A DNA stretch of 64,000 nt. It comes from Isoetes taiwanensis. Lineage: Eukaryota; Streptophyta; Lycopodiopsida; Isoetales; Isoetaceae. Positions within the stretch are counted from its first letter, which is position 1, and every line of letters begins with the position of its first letter. The stretch spans positions 3,358,561 to 3,422,560 of the forward strand of contig JAJEKV010000092.1 in the NCBI GenBank assembly GCA_021234155.1, read 5' to 3'. Position numbers and translations under genes: made by a program. Below are positions 12,167-20,961 of this stretch, in pieces. The notes beneath the pieces are model-generated. The model was not told the DNA's origin. It did no database searches and was given only the letters and a program-made list of their open reading frames with translations.

Positions 12167-12328
12167 AGCCTAATCAAATAATAGCACATAAATAAAATTG
12201 CATGAAGCCCCTAACATTTATAATATTGTCAATAGATTAATTATATCAGTGTATGAGCCTTTTTTATAGCTGTGTGTGTCGAGCACTTTCTCCCCGTTCC
12301 TTTGCTTTGTTTCCTTTTTTCCCTTTAT
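12167..12328. other. Short AT-rich spacer
   Basis: No feature seen. Confidence 0.4.
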
Positions 12329-12400
12329 AATAATAAATAGAATAGAATAGATTTTTAGCGTCCACGGAGACCAATTGGCCTATGGAAGAATAAAGGCATT
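12329..12400 (-). mobile_element. Truncated LINE 3-prime end
   Basis: On the minus strand the sequence reads AATTGGTCTCCGTGGACGC, then TAAAAATC and an ATTCT-repeat tail. It matches the ends at 56180-56310 (+) and 57805-58250 (-). Only the extreme 3-prime end is present, as expected for a strongly 5-prime-truncated insertion; its upper border is uncertain. Confidence 0.6.
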
Positions 12401-12493
12401 TATTGATGGGAAAATATGTATGTGGAATACCATTTACATCCAAAGAGTCTAAGGGCGCATATATCCAGCTTCCCAGGATTAGAAAGACTAGGA

Positions 12494-12667
12494 AAGCCAA
12501 GACAACTTCCTAGAATTGGAAAATCCTTGAAAGCCAAGATAAATGAATTAGTACTATAAGAAATTTATCGCGGCACCCTGGGGAAAGTCAAGACAACTTC
12601 CTAGACTTGAAAAAGCCTTGAAAGTCAAGACAAATAAATTAGTACTACAAGAAATTTATCGCGACGG
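12494..12667. repeat. Imperfect tandem duplication, about 82-bp unit
   Basis: AAGCCAAGACAACTTCCTAG...AAATTTATCGCGGC at 12494-12575 recurs at 12585-12667 with about 85-90 percent identity and a 9-bp spacer. Confidence 0.8.
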
Positions 12668-13578
12668 CTAAGGCTGCGAGCATTTCTTTGGTTCAAATTT
12701 GTGTAGTTAGACCCATTATTAACGTCTAACATTTGACAATGCAATGATGCATGTTTAGAGAAAAAGATACTAAATTTGCAAGGAAGCACATTCATTATTT
12801 AAACAAAGAATGTTTGGTGCCATGTAACCAGAGCTTTCATTTCAACCGTTAACCAGAGGGTTTGGTGCCATGTAAAGGGGGGTGGGTTGAGAGAAGGGAT
12901 TGATTTTGGCAGCCAATGCACATGAGGAATTTTTCAACGTTTATTGAGATGATTGACGTAGCTATGTTGGAAAGGACAAGAGAATTAATGGTCATTGTTG
13001 ATTCAATTTTTTATTGGAGAGCAATTGTATCTAGGAATACGTCTGCATGTACCACTGCAAATTGCATTGTTACTAATTAAACAAATATGGTGTAGGTTTT
13101 TTACAATATGACCTTTAATATGACCTTCAACCCAACAAAATCATGGACAAAATCATAATTTCATCTTCTGTACTTGGATCATAGAAATCAAGTGAGTTTT
13201 TTCTGACAAGAACTTAACATCATCTCCCATTTTCCCCTTGCACTTCGCTTCCTAATTAATCCCTATTTCACGTTCATAGGCTACTTTAACATATTATACA
13301 GATACATAATAGGATTTTTTTGGGTTGCCCCTAGGGGGGCAAGCCCTTGTTTATGTGGGTTTATGGCATATTCCAAGTATATGCTAGTATATACCAAGAA
13401 TATGCCAATGACTGCTCCAAACTTGCTATAGAGTGTAAATTGGCAGTTGTGGCTGTTCTTGGGCAACTATTTCGAAACCGGCTAACCGGATTCTACAATC
13501 TGTTTTCTGTTCTTCTGTGCGTACAAAGAAAATGGAGGGACTTGACTTTGCCGCGGAAGGGTTGGGTTCCTTGTAACA
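12668..13578. other. Spacer, no supported gene
   Basis: Short open readings at 13281-13617 are shadows of one another and show no domain. The part after 13440 may be further decayed sequence upstream of the PPR fragment. Confidence 0.4.
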
Positions 13579-13935
13579 TCTACTGGGCTGGACTCGATTG
13601 CTTTCTTGGGCAACCATCTGATACGCCTCTATACAGGTTGGGGGTGTTTGTTTGAAGCAAATCGGGCATTCAATAAAGTTGTGAAGCCTACTGTGTTCAC
13701 ATGGAATGCAGTTATATCGGCAAATTCTAAGCTAGGTGAAAGCAGGAGAGCCCTTGAGTTGTACCATACAATGGAACAGTCCAGCGTGAAGAGTGATAGG
13801 TACGTGTACAGTGCTCTTCTTTCAGCTTGCTCAAAGACAGAAACCCTTCCAGAGGGTAGGCTCATTCATGAACAGATTATAAGAAATAGACTAGGATGGG
13901 ATACAACAAGACCTCAACATCTAAGGAGAACTTAG
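13579..13935 (+). pseudogene. PPR protein fragment 2
   Basis: A reading beginning STGLDSIAFLGNHLIRLY continues through PPR signatures TVFTWNAVISANSKLGE, ALELYHTM and VYSALLSACSKT to a TAG at 13933-13935. About three PPR units are present, with no start, organelle-targeting peptide or C-terminal domain. It is not a repeat of fragment 1 and could be another part of the same or a related gene. Confidence 0.8.
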
Positions 13936-14174
13936 TGATGCAAATGGGTACCATCACCTTCACAAAATGTCAATGTTTTAAAATAGCAATTTCGATTCAA
14001 ATACTCTATTGTCTATAACTATGACTTTAGCCACTTCACTCTCAGGCCATGGAGGGCAACCCTCCGTGCACAGCACCTTGTTTTCAAAGGTACATTGGCA
14101 CAATGAAAAAATAAAGCTAGGCCAACTCAATTAGAAAATCATACCATTGAAGTTAGATTATATGGGGTTCCCCA

Positions 14175-14562
14175 ATAATTATCTTGTGGTCCCGAAGGAG
14201 GGGATCACAAGGAATCAAAATGGAATATGCTTTTTTTTTGGGGACGCGGGGATCCCGGAGGATGGGATCCTCTATTGATCTTATGTGTGATTTCGGAGGA
14301 GGGGTTCCCAAGGAATCTACATATGCCTTTTTTGGGGACCGCGGGATCCCGGAGGATGGGATCCTTTACTGACCTTATGCGTGATCCCGGAGAAGGGGAT
14401 CACAGGGAATCCATATGGAATATGCCTTTTTTTTGGACGTGGGATCCCGGAGGATGGGATCCTCTACTGACCTTATGTGTGATCCCGGAGAGGGGATCAT
14501 AAGAAATCTACACAAAATATACCTTTTTCCAGACGTGGGATCCCGGAGAAGGGGATCCACGT
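14175..14562. repeat. Satellite array, about 120-bp monomer
   Basis: Roughly three and a half tandem monomers, each with GGGATCCCGGAGGATGGGAT, a CTCTACTGACCTTATG segment and GTGATCCCGGAGAAGGGGAT. The restriction-like core (GGGATCCCGGAG) also builds the unrelated-length array at 30110-30800. Open readings across it are periodic artefacts. Confidence 0.85.
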
Positions 14563-14955
14563 TAAAAGTGTATGACCAATATTTCTTGCTATTGACAAAT
14601 ATTTCTTGCTATTGACCAATATTTCACAAAAAGTTCACTCCATATATTCATATGTTCATACAATACATTCACAAAACATTTACAGCCTCATATACATGTA
14701 TTCACAAAAATCCATATTACAGATTGCAGATCACAAAGTTCCATAGTTTTTTTCAGGGGCCATTCAACATCAAATGGGTAACTGGACGAGAGCATTGATG
14801 TTCATCTTTGGGCAAGTAGAAAGTGGATTTTCCTTGGGCTAGGCACTCACTCAATTTCTACAATATGGTCATGAAACACTCCCGGGTTTTATCTATCTCT
14901 TCCTTCTGGAACCAATCCCGAGTAATGATTATCTGAAAAAGAGTGGACACACTAA
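14563..14955. other. AT-rich spacer
   Basis: Contains a 20-base direct duplication (around TATTTCTTGCTATTGAC at 14579-14620) and CATATATTCA-type repeats. No gene is seen. Confidence 0.4.
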
Positions 14956-15902
14956 TCATGGATAATTCTTAAGTAGCCTATAAACTGCAGAATTATGATT
15001 TACCTGATCTTCTTTGTTGAAAATCTCTTGAACTAATTTTTTCACATAATTTATGACATATATACCACAGTCTTGATTGTTGTGTTGATGGGGAGCATCC
15101 ATGACTATGCAAAGAGCATTATGAAGTAATGATTCCTCGTGCTTCCATCTCACAAAAGGTCACTCAAGAACTTGCAAATATAAGCCGAATTCAAACCCTA
15201 AAATAAGAACTTAATTGCCTAAAGCAATACCCTAAATAAGACAGAAGACAAAAATAACTCACAAATTTAGAAAACCTCGAACTTCTCATGCAGAGGATCA
15301 TAAGAATCAAAGTGCAAAATGCACGAGCAAGGCTTATGCAGCTCTGGAATGCCCATTCATCGACAACTAATACAAACAGGCTCCAATGGCCACTATAGTG
15401 CAAAAAAACTAATCACTTGATAATCAAAGGGATTTTTTAATTTTAGAAATAGATCTTACCTGGCATTAATAGGAATGTACTAGTACTGAGCATGCTGAAT
15501 TTTCCAATGAGCCTTGCCAAACGGTGATGTTGGGATTAGCTTTGCAAATTGGTCATATGCTCCACCTAACCCTGCCTTGCTACCATTTAGGAACAATTTG
15601 AATGCAGCAGGATGAACCATTACATAGTGGCATGTCTTATGAATAGGATCGAATGGGCAAACACCCTAAGAGGATGTGCAAATTAGAGCGGCAGCTACAG
15701 AACTAAAATTGAAATGAATATGCACAATTTTACTCATAGTAAAGAAGCTTCGATGCAATCGGCATTCGCATGCCAAATCTCCCAGGGCACTTGGAGTTAT
15801 TTGGAATTTCTGGGCCTCTGTCTCGGAGATAAAGAACTCCACAGCCTGCGATTTGCTGCTGACCATAAGCAGTAGACTCTCCGCATCAATTAGATATGTC
15901 AA
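14956..15902 (-). pseudogene. Ulp1/SENP-type (C48) SUMO protease remnant
   Basis: On the minus strand four blocks occur in the order expected for a C48 peptidase: a possible upstream exon (15666-15902); AHWKIQHAQY-stop-YIPINA (about 15475-15560); SGHWSLFVLVVDEW with the catalytic His and then HFDSYDPLHEKFEVF with the catalytic Asp (about 15240-15395); and APHQHNNQDCGIYVINYV with the oxyanion Gln and catalytic Cys (about 15030-15095). A TAG in the second block and frame changes show decay. Ulp1 domains are common both as host SUMO proteases and as cargo of CACTA and Mutator elements. No terminal repeats identify a carrier here. Confidence 0.75.
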
Positions 15903-16085
15903 TGTTAAATGAAAGGTCCATCTCTCAGTTTCAGATCTCTTTGATAGGAGAAAACAACTGGATCTAGGGTATACAAATAGTGGAATCTAATCCTACTGGG
16001 TTTTACAGTGGAATCCGCTGGCTCCTCTTCTTCCCCTACTTGGATTCTTCGGTAAGAATATGATTGGGAGCCAGGTCATCCAACT
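15903..16085. other. Short spacer
   Basis: Nothing recognisable. Confidence 0.4.
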
Positions 16086-16404
16086 TTGTCGGGCCATACC
16101 CTCCTCGCTAAGCACATTACCATGCCTTCATGGTTCGAGCCCAAATTTCCTTTATTTGCTTCTCCTGAGATTCGAGCTCTGCTGCTTTCTTTCTCTGAAC
16201 CTGCAACTGGAGCAAGTAATCTAATTTCTATCTGCTCATCCGCCAATTCTGCTACACTGCATAGTCCTTTGAAGCTTCCTGGTCAAGTTATATTATTTTG
16301 CATCTGAAGCTATCTCCTCTGCCCTTGGCCATCCATTCTTTGAGAGACGAGAGCTTGATTCTGGCGGCACTGTAGCCGCTGTGTCTCGATCTGAAGGTGC
16401 CAAG
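16086..16404 (+). pseudogene. Possible exon remnant, family unknown
   Basis: A reading at 16086-16307 is followed in another frame by AISSALGHPFFERRELDSGG and SRSEGAK, which ends at a good donor (AAG/GTAATT, about 16404). Composition is protein-like, but I cannot name the family. The phrase SPLKLPGQV (about 16261-16288) is encoded again, on the opposite strand, at 29838-29866. Confidence 0.3.
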
Positions 16405-17084
16405 GTAATTTTGTCCCGTTTTAGGTAAAATATCCATTGAATAGACCTCAATTTATTGTTTTTTTAATCTTTGCTCTGTTTTTTAACGTTTTCTAACGGT
16501 TGCCCTCTTGTCTGCCCGACTTGGCAGATGGAGGAATCTATTAATCTAGAGTTTAGCTTGAACACCTCCATAAACGAGAACTAGGGGCCCTTAGATTAGG
16601 CTGCCAACTCCTTCAAATTACCAGAATGCTTTTGCAAAGTAGTCGGGTTTGAATCAGAAGTAGAAGTGCAATCCCCTACCATTCAGAAGGTTTCGACTGA
16701 CCCAAAATAGTGGAGTCCTCCAGTAGAAAATCCTATTTCAGTTCAAGCTCATTGGCAGCAGGATGATGTCCATAGGGCTTAAGGGGATGGCGAGGTGCTT
16801 AGGGAACTCCCAAGTGTTCTGCTCCGGAGGAAAACATGGAATACCCACAGCAGGAGCTCTCAGACTGTCCCACAGCAGGAGCTCTCAGACTGTTGTTATG
16901 ATCGTTAGCCCATAGAAGGAGGTGCCAAGTAGATGACTGCATGAAAAGTTATAGCATAAAGGTAGAATTGGGAAAGCATAGGTTCAGGATACACCAATTT
17001 TATGAGAATTTTAGGCTCCTAGATGCTCAAGAGGGTCGGATTTCTTGTAACAAGGGTAACAAAGGTGAGTCCAGGAAGAGGAAC
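16405..17084. other. Left flank of the chromovirus with a 25-bp tandem duplication
   Basis: CCCACAGCAGGAGCTCTCAG plus five bases occurs twice head-to-tail at 16844-16868 and 16869-16893. No gene is supported. The last five bases (17080-17084, GGAAC) are the left target duplication of the retrotransposon. Confidence 0.6.
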
Positions 17085-18729
17085 TGTGACGTTCCAGGGG
17101 AATATACGCTATAAATATGTATATTCCTGGACCCGTCACCATACAAGTCTACTTATGTAGCCTCGTATGCCTTAGAAAGTGGCAAGGGGTGCACATCTAA
17201 GTTAATTGTTTAACTTAGATAACCTTAGGATAAGGCCCATTTTCCGCATGGCCTTATCCTATTGGGGCAACCGCCACACGGCCTCACCCTAGTGGTGCCA
17301 CGTGGCATCCCATGTGGACCCAACCTATATTAACATAAACCCTAACCCTAGGCCCTTTTTCCCTGACCTAGCACCTGAACTCCCATCTACGTGCCCGAAA
17401 CCCCGTTTCGAGCATCGTTCGTCATAGCCTAGCCTGGAACAGTAGCCCCTGGAAGGTGTGCATGATCGTTGAGGGAGCAAGCCTTCGACCCACGTCAAGG
17501 AGCATGGAGACGCCAGGGATGGGAGGGAGCGCTTCTGGAGGAGGTAGGTTGAGTAGAGTTCATGTTAGTACATCTGGAAGTTAGCACTCCAGATGGGTTA
17601 GTATTTCGTGTCTAGAGTAGAGCCACCCTAGAACCTTTGCTGAACATCTTGAACCCTAATCAAGGAACCCTAACTGTTAGTTAGATATGTATGATTAGGT
17701 TAAGATGTTCTTATTATGATTATCATGATATGATGTTATGGGATGTTGGTTGATCATGTTTGCTCCTCTTGTTTTGGGACGGGGGGTAGAGACCTATGGC
17801 CATATGTAGTATGCTCCTAGTGTAGATCCCTTAGTTCCTATTATTTGCGGCCTGTGCATAGGAACCCACCGGGCTATGGAAGCTATGATGTGACTCAGCA
17901 CTACACAACGGGGCTAGAGGCAAGATGGAGGGTGGATCCCTGCCGAGTGGGGGCTTCGGGGGATCCCATAGTGGGCTAGGCTTATGGTCGATCACTTCAT
18001 GTGGGCCGAGCATGGGTCCGACACCTCCTGGGGCAATGGTGTCGCCCTGCCTCTCAAGAGTTGCAAGTGTCAGCTTGGCTCTTATTTTGGGGGGTTCAGT
18101 CGGGTACGAATCGTGTGTCGTCACGATTCTCTAGCCGCCCGTGGAGCCTCTAGACCCCGGGAAGGGGAGATGGAACCCTTCCTACCTCGACGGACCAGGG
18201 AGATGCAACCTAGAGTAGTCCCGATGGGTGATGCCATGGGATTGCGTATCCGGAAGGTTAGAGTCATGACAGAGCCTGATCTAGCCCATCTGCAAAGTAT
18301 GCACAGGAGGGACGGATGGAGTGGTCAACCCTAGCCATTGTCTTATGCCAGCCCCGCCATTGTTATGACTCGGTCTGTTCTATCTTGAGGCCTTAGCAGT
18401 CAGTCGACTTCCCTATGTGTCGGAGCCACGGGTAGAAGCTCTCATGTTTCATGGCATATGATTATGTTCTTTGCATTTATGGATATGCGATTGAGCTACC
18501 CTTCGAGGTAGCATATTGTATTGTATTGCTAGTTCTGACTTGTTTATGCTTCCGCTGTGATAGGAGCCCATAGGGGAAGGGCGCGCAAGACACCTTCGTG
18601 TCCCCTTCCCGCACTACGGAGGTTCCATAGTGCGGGACAGACGGAGGGCCTGTGCGGTTGTTGAGCCGGACGGGGGATTTCCTGCCGAGTGTACGGCCGG
18701 GCGCCATATATTTAGCAGGGAGCGTCACA
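17085..18729 (+). repeat. 5-prime LTR of the chromovirus
   Basis: It is 1645 bp long. It opens with a hairpin-prone segment (GGAATATACGC and GTATATTCC arms) that encloses CTATAAATA. A second candidate core promoter, CTATATTAAC at 17325, is followed at 17337 by telobox-like AAACCCTAACCCTA. The LTR ends GGGAGCGTCACA. Open readings at 17831-18334 recur in the other LTR and lack domains, so they are treated as non-coding. Confidence 0.97.
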
Positions 18730-18730
18730 A

Positions 18731-18742
18731 TGGTATCAGAGC
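18731..18742 (+). other. Primer binding site (initiator tRNA-Met type)
   Basis: TGGTATCAGAGC, one base after the LTR end, is the classic plant retrotransposon site complementary to the 3-prime end of initiator methionine tRNA, where minus-strand synthesis starts. Confidence 0.95.
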
Positions 18743-19310
18743 GATGTTCTTGGTTGACCAGGAACTAGCACTGACCATAACCATGAAAGTAGTCTAACAG
18801 GCCTATAGGGGTATAAAATTAAAAATTTCTACCATCGAACCTCGAAAATAGGGGAAAATTTTTTTCTCCTAGGTAGTGGGTCCGAAAATAGGTTAAGTAT
18901 TAGACGAAGAAATGAATGAGTCAAATTCACCTTCTAGTAAAATTGGAGTAAAAATTATGCATCTGCATCAAATTTCACCTAAAATGGGTCAAAGAATTAT
19001 GCCAATCTGAGACCCGAGTGAAAAATGGCGCAAATCCATAATTAATACTTTAAACTATTAGGAAATTTGAAATTCTAAAGGTATAATACGAATTTAAGTA
19101 TGTATACTAGAAACTAAATATATATTAATAGTAAGGGTACTTTGGTGTAATTAATAAGGGGGGCTAATAAGTAGGCCTATTAATGGTAGGGAATATTCCC
19201 AGGGACCCTCCTTTTTAAATAACCCTGACACCTCATTTTCCCTCCAACCTTTTGCTCCTCCATCTCTCTCTTGCTCAGCCTTACGTCACCCGTTTTCTAG
19301 ACCGTTAAGT
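18743..19310 (+). other. Leader between primer site and histone-like ORF
   Basis: AT-rich with no ORF. A TATA-like TTTTTAAATA at about 19213 lies roughly 95 bases before the ATG of the histone-like ORF, followed by a pyrimidine-rich stretch, and could serve as an internal promoter. Confidence 0.4.
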
Positions 19311-20165
19311 ATGGCTCGAACCAAGCAGACAGCTAGGAAGTTTGGGGAGAGGCCTACACTCTCGATGGCGCAGGTAGCAGCAGGTCGCCATGTCAAGAAG
19401 ATCCCGCCACACCTTCGACCGAAGCCGGGCGAAGAGAAGTTCTCCTCCAGCAGTGATGACACCTTCCACACCATGGAAGAGGAGGCGCCTAGTAGCAGCA
19501 GCAGTTCTTCGTCAGCGGGCACCCAGAGAACCGGCGAGTCCCGTCACTTTGGGCCTTCGTCGGACACCGGGGTGGAGCAGGTGGAAGAACAGGTGGAGAA
19601 GCAGCCCCAGCACCAAACTAAGGAGGCGGGCCCTTCGGTACCAAAGAAGAAGGGAAAAGAGAAGGTGGCAGAGTGGCCAGAGGAAACGGAGGCAAGAAAG
19701 AAGAGGCAGAGGGAGCTGCTCGAGAAGGAGCGGCGAACGAAAAGAAGAAACGACAGGCCTCGCGGGACTGTCATGATTGAAGAACCCCAACCCCGCGGGC
19801 CAGATGAGGAGGAAGAGGTAGAAGGAGGCGGCGGAGACGAGGAGGAAGAGGAGGAAGTCGTTGGGGAGCCTTCAGACCCCAATGCACGCCCATCCTACCC
19901 GAAGTGGCCCACGCCACCGAAGGTGGTCAAGAAGCAGAAGGTGGGCGAGCGGCCATTCGCGCTCTGTGAGGACCGCGAATTCAAGCGTAAGCTGAAGGCC
20001 TACCAGAAGTACCTTCGTCGTTGGACGAGGTACAATGACTGGTACTGCCCAAGCCACCACCTCCACGTCCTGAAAAGCCGAAGAAGGTCCATCACGGGCC
20101 TAACTCTCGGCACGCCCGTGTTTTCCGGGAGATTAAGCACTTTCAACAGTGCACTAATCTCCTGA
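19311..20165 (+). CDS. Histone-H3-like protein, N-terminal tail plus acidic insert (frame 1 of a split ORF)
   Basis: The ORF starts [10 protein letters not shown], identical to histone H3 through K9. K4 and K9 are present, but H3 Ser10 is replaced by Phe. A block [16 protein letters not shown] resembles the H3 VKKPHR...RPG segment. About 200 residues follow that are unlike H3: Ser-rich runs, a Lys/Arg stretch ([18 protein letters not shown]) and Glu-rich acid blocks, as in histone chaperones and nuclear proteins. In this frame the text degrades after YNDWY (about 20043) and stops at 20163. The histone fold continues in another frame from about 20048. The ORF lies in sense orientation inside the retrotransposon, upstream of gag. 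H3 identity is certain for the tail; a function in the element is inference. Confidence 0.9.
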   Translation: MARTKQTARKFGERPTLSMAQVAAGRHVKKIPPHLRPKPGEEKFSSSSDDTFHTMEEEAPSSSSSSSSAGTQRTGESRHFGPSSDTGVEQVEEQVEKQPQHQTKEAGPSVPKKKGKEKVAEWPEETEARKKRQRELLEKERRTKRRNDRPRGTVMIEEPQPRGPDEEEEVEGGGGDEEEEEEVVGEPSDPNARPSYPKWPTPPKVVKKQKVGERPFALCEDREFKRKLKAYQKYLRRWTRYNDWYCPSHHLHVLKSRRRSITGLTLGTPVFSGRLSTFNSALIS

Positions 20166-20389
20166 TCAGGAAGGCCCCTTTCGAGCGCCTGATGCGGGAA
20201 GTTATGCAGGAGTTCGTCACTGACTATAGGGTGACATCCTTGACAACAAGGGTCCTGCAGGTGGCAGCCGAAGCGGAGCTGACCCAGCTTTTTGAGGAGG
20301 GCAACTTATGCGCAATCCACGCCAAGAGGGTGACCGTAATGCCCAAGGATCTCCAGTTGGCGCGGAGGATCCGCAAGGAGTACCCTTGA
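20048..20389 (+). CDS. Histone-H3-like protein, histone-fold part (second frame)
   Basis: After a one-base shift the frame encodes a Pro/Lys linker and a full H3 fold: alphaN ([10 protein letters not shown]), alpha1 ([19 protein letters not shown]), alpha2 ([20 protein letters not shown]) and the near-invariant [20 protein letters not shown], ending at a TGA at 20387-20389. Loop 1 has canonical H3 length, so it resembles H3 rather than centromeric CENH3. H3 Lys56 is Gln, Lys79 is Val and Cys110 is kept. The shift near 20041-20050 may be a mutation in this copy or a recoding site. With it, tail, insert and fold would make about 350 residues. Confidence 0.9.
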   Translation, partial: PKPPPPRPEKPKKVHHGPNSRHARVFREIKHFQQCTNLLIRKAPFERLMREVMQEFVTDYRVTSLTTRVLQVAAEAELTQLFEEGNLCAIHAKRVTVMPKDLQLARRIRKEYP

Positions 20390-20961
20390 ACCTCCGAATT
20401 TTGTACCTGTAATTAAAATTTTGGTGTAAACTGACTATCCTTATTAATATATATCTCCTTCGTCTTGTAAAATTGATGTAAAGAGGTAGTTAGAGAAGTC
20501 AAATTGTACTAAAATTTTTTTGTATCTAACTTGAAATAGTTCAATTATTCTACCCCTAATTAGAAAAAAAAATTGATTTCCGAGCAAAATGGCGAAACCG
20601 GGTGGGTCCGCGCCAAACCCCTTTCCGACAGCTTCGGAAGGCCCTTTCGCGCGAACCCTCCCGATTTGGCCCTTTTTGGCCTAATTTGACCAATTTTGAC
20701 CCAACAAACTGCCATCTAGTGTCTCTTGCTTTGTTTTGTTTAGAATTGCACTTCATGATAGTTTATTTGGACACCCATAGCCATAGAACAAAAGTTTTTC
20801 CCATCAAGAACCCTTGTGCACGGAACCCGAGGCATCCCTAGTCTATAAAAGGAGGCCTCATTTGTCATTTTCTCCCCATCAAAACTGCTCTCAGCCCTTT
20901 TGGCAATTTTCCAGCTCCCTACTCGTCTTCACAAGCTATTTTTCATAGCTATCTCTGCTCA
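20390..20961 (+). promoter_or_regulatory. Spacer with TATA box for the 507-codon ORF
   Basis: Non-coding sequence with a strong plant-type TATA box, CTATAAAAGG at 20843-20852, about 110 bases before the ATG at 20962, followed by a pyrimidine-rich leader. This suggests an internal promoter separate from the LTR. Confidence 0.6.

Noticed and set aside
17337-17350. CCCTAA units considered as an interstitial telomere
   Set aside because: Only about two units, present in both LTRs, so part of the LTR sequence.
17831-18334. Several open readings inside the LTRs (also 28881-29384)
   Set aside because: Overlapping on both strands, no domains, and changed by the substitutions between the two LTRs; treated as chance ORFs.
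19390-19882. Long Ser/Arg-rich readings overlapping the histone-like ORF in other frames and on the other strand
   Set aside because: Shadows of the GC-rich acidic insert; the H3-like frame explains the region.
20048-20389. Histone fold considered as CENH3
   Set aside because: Loop 1 has normal H3 length and the tail is the canonical H3 tail, so it is H3-like.
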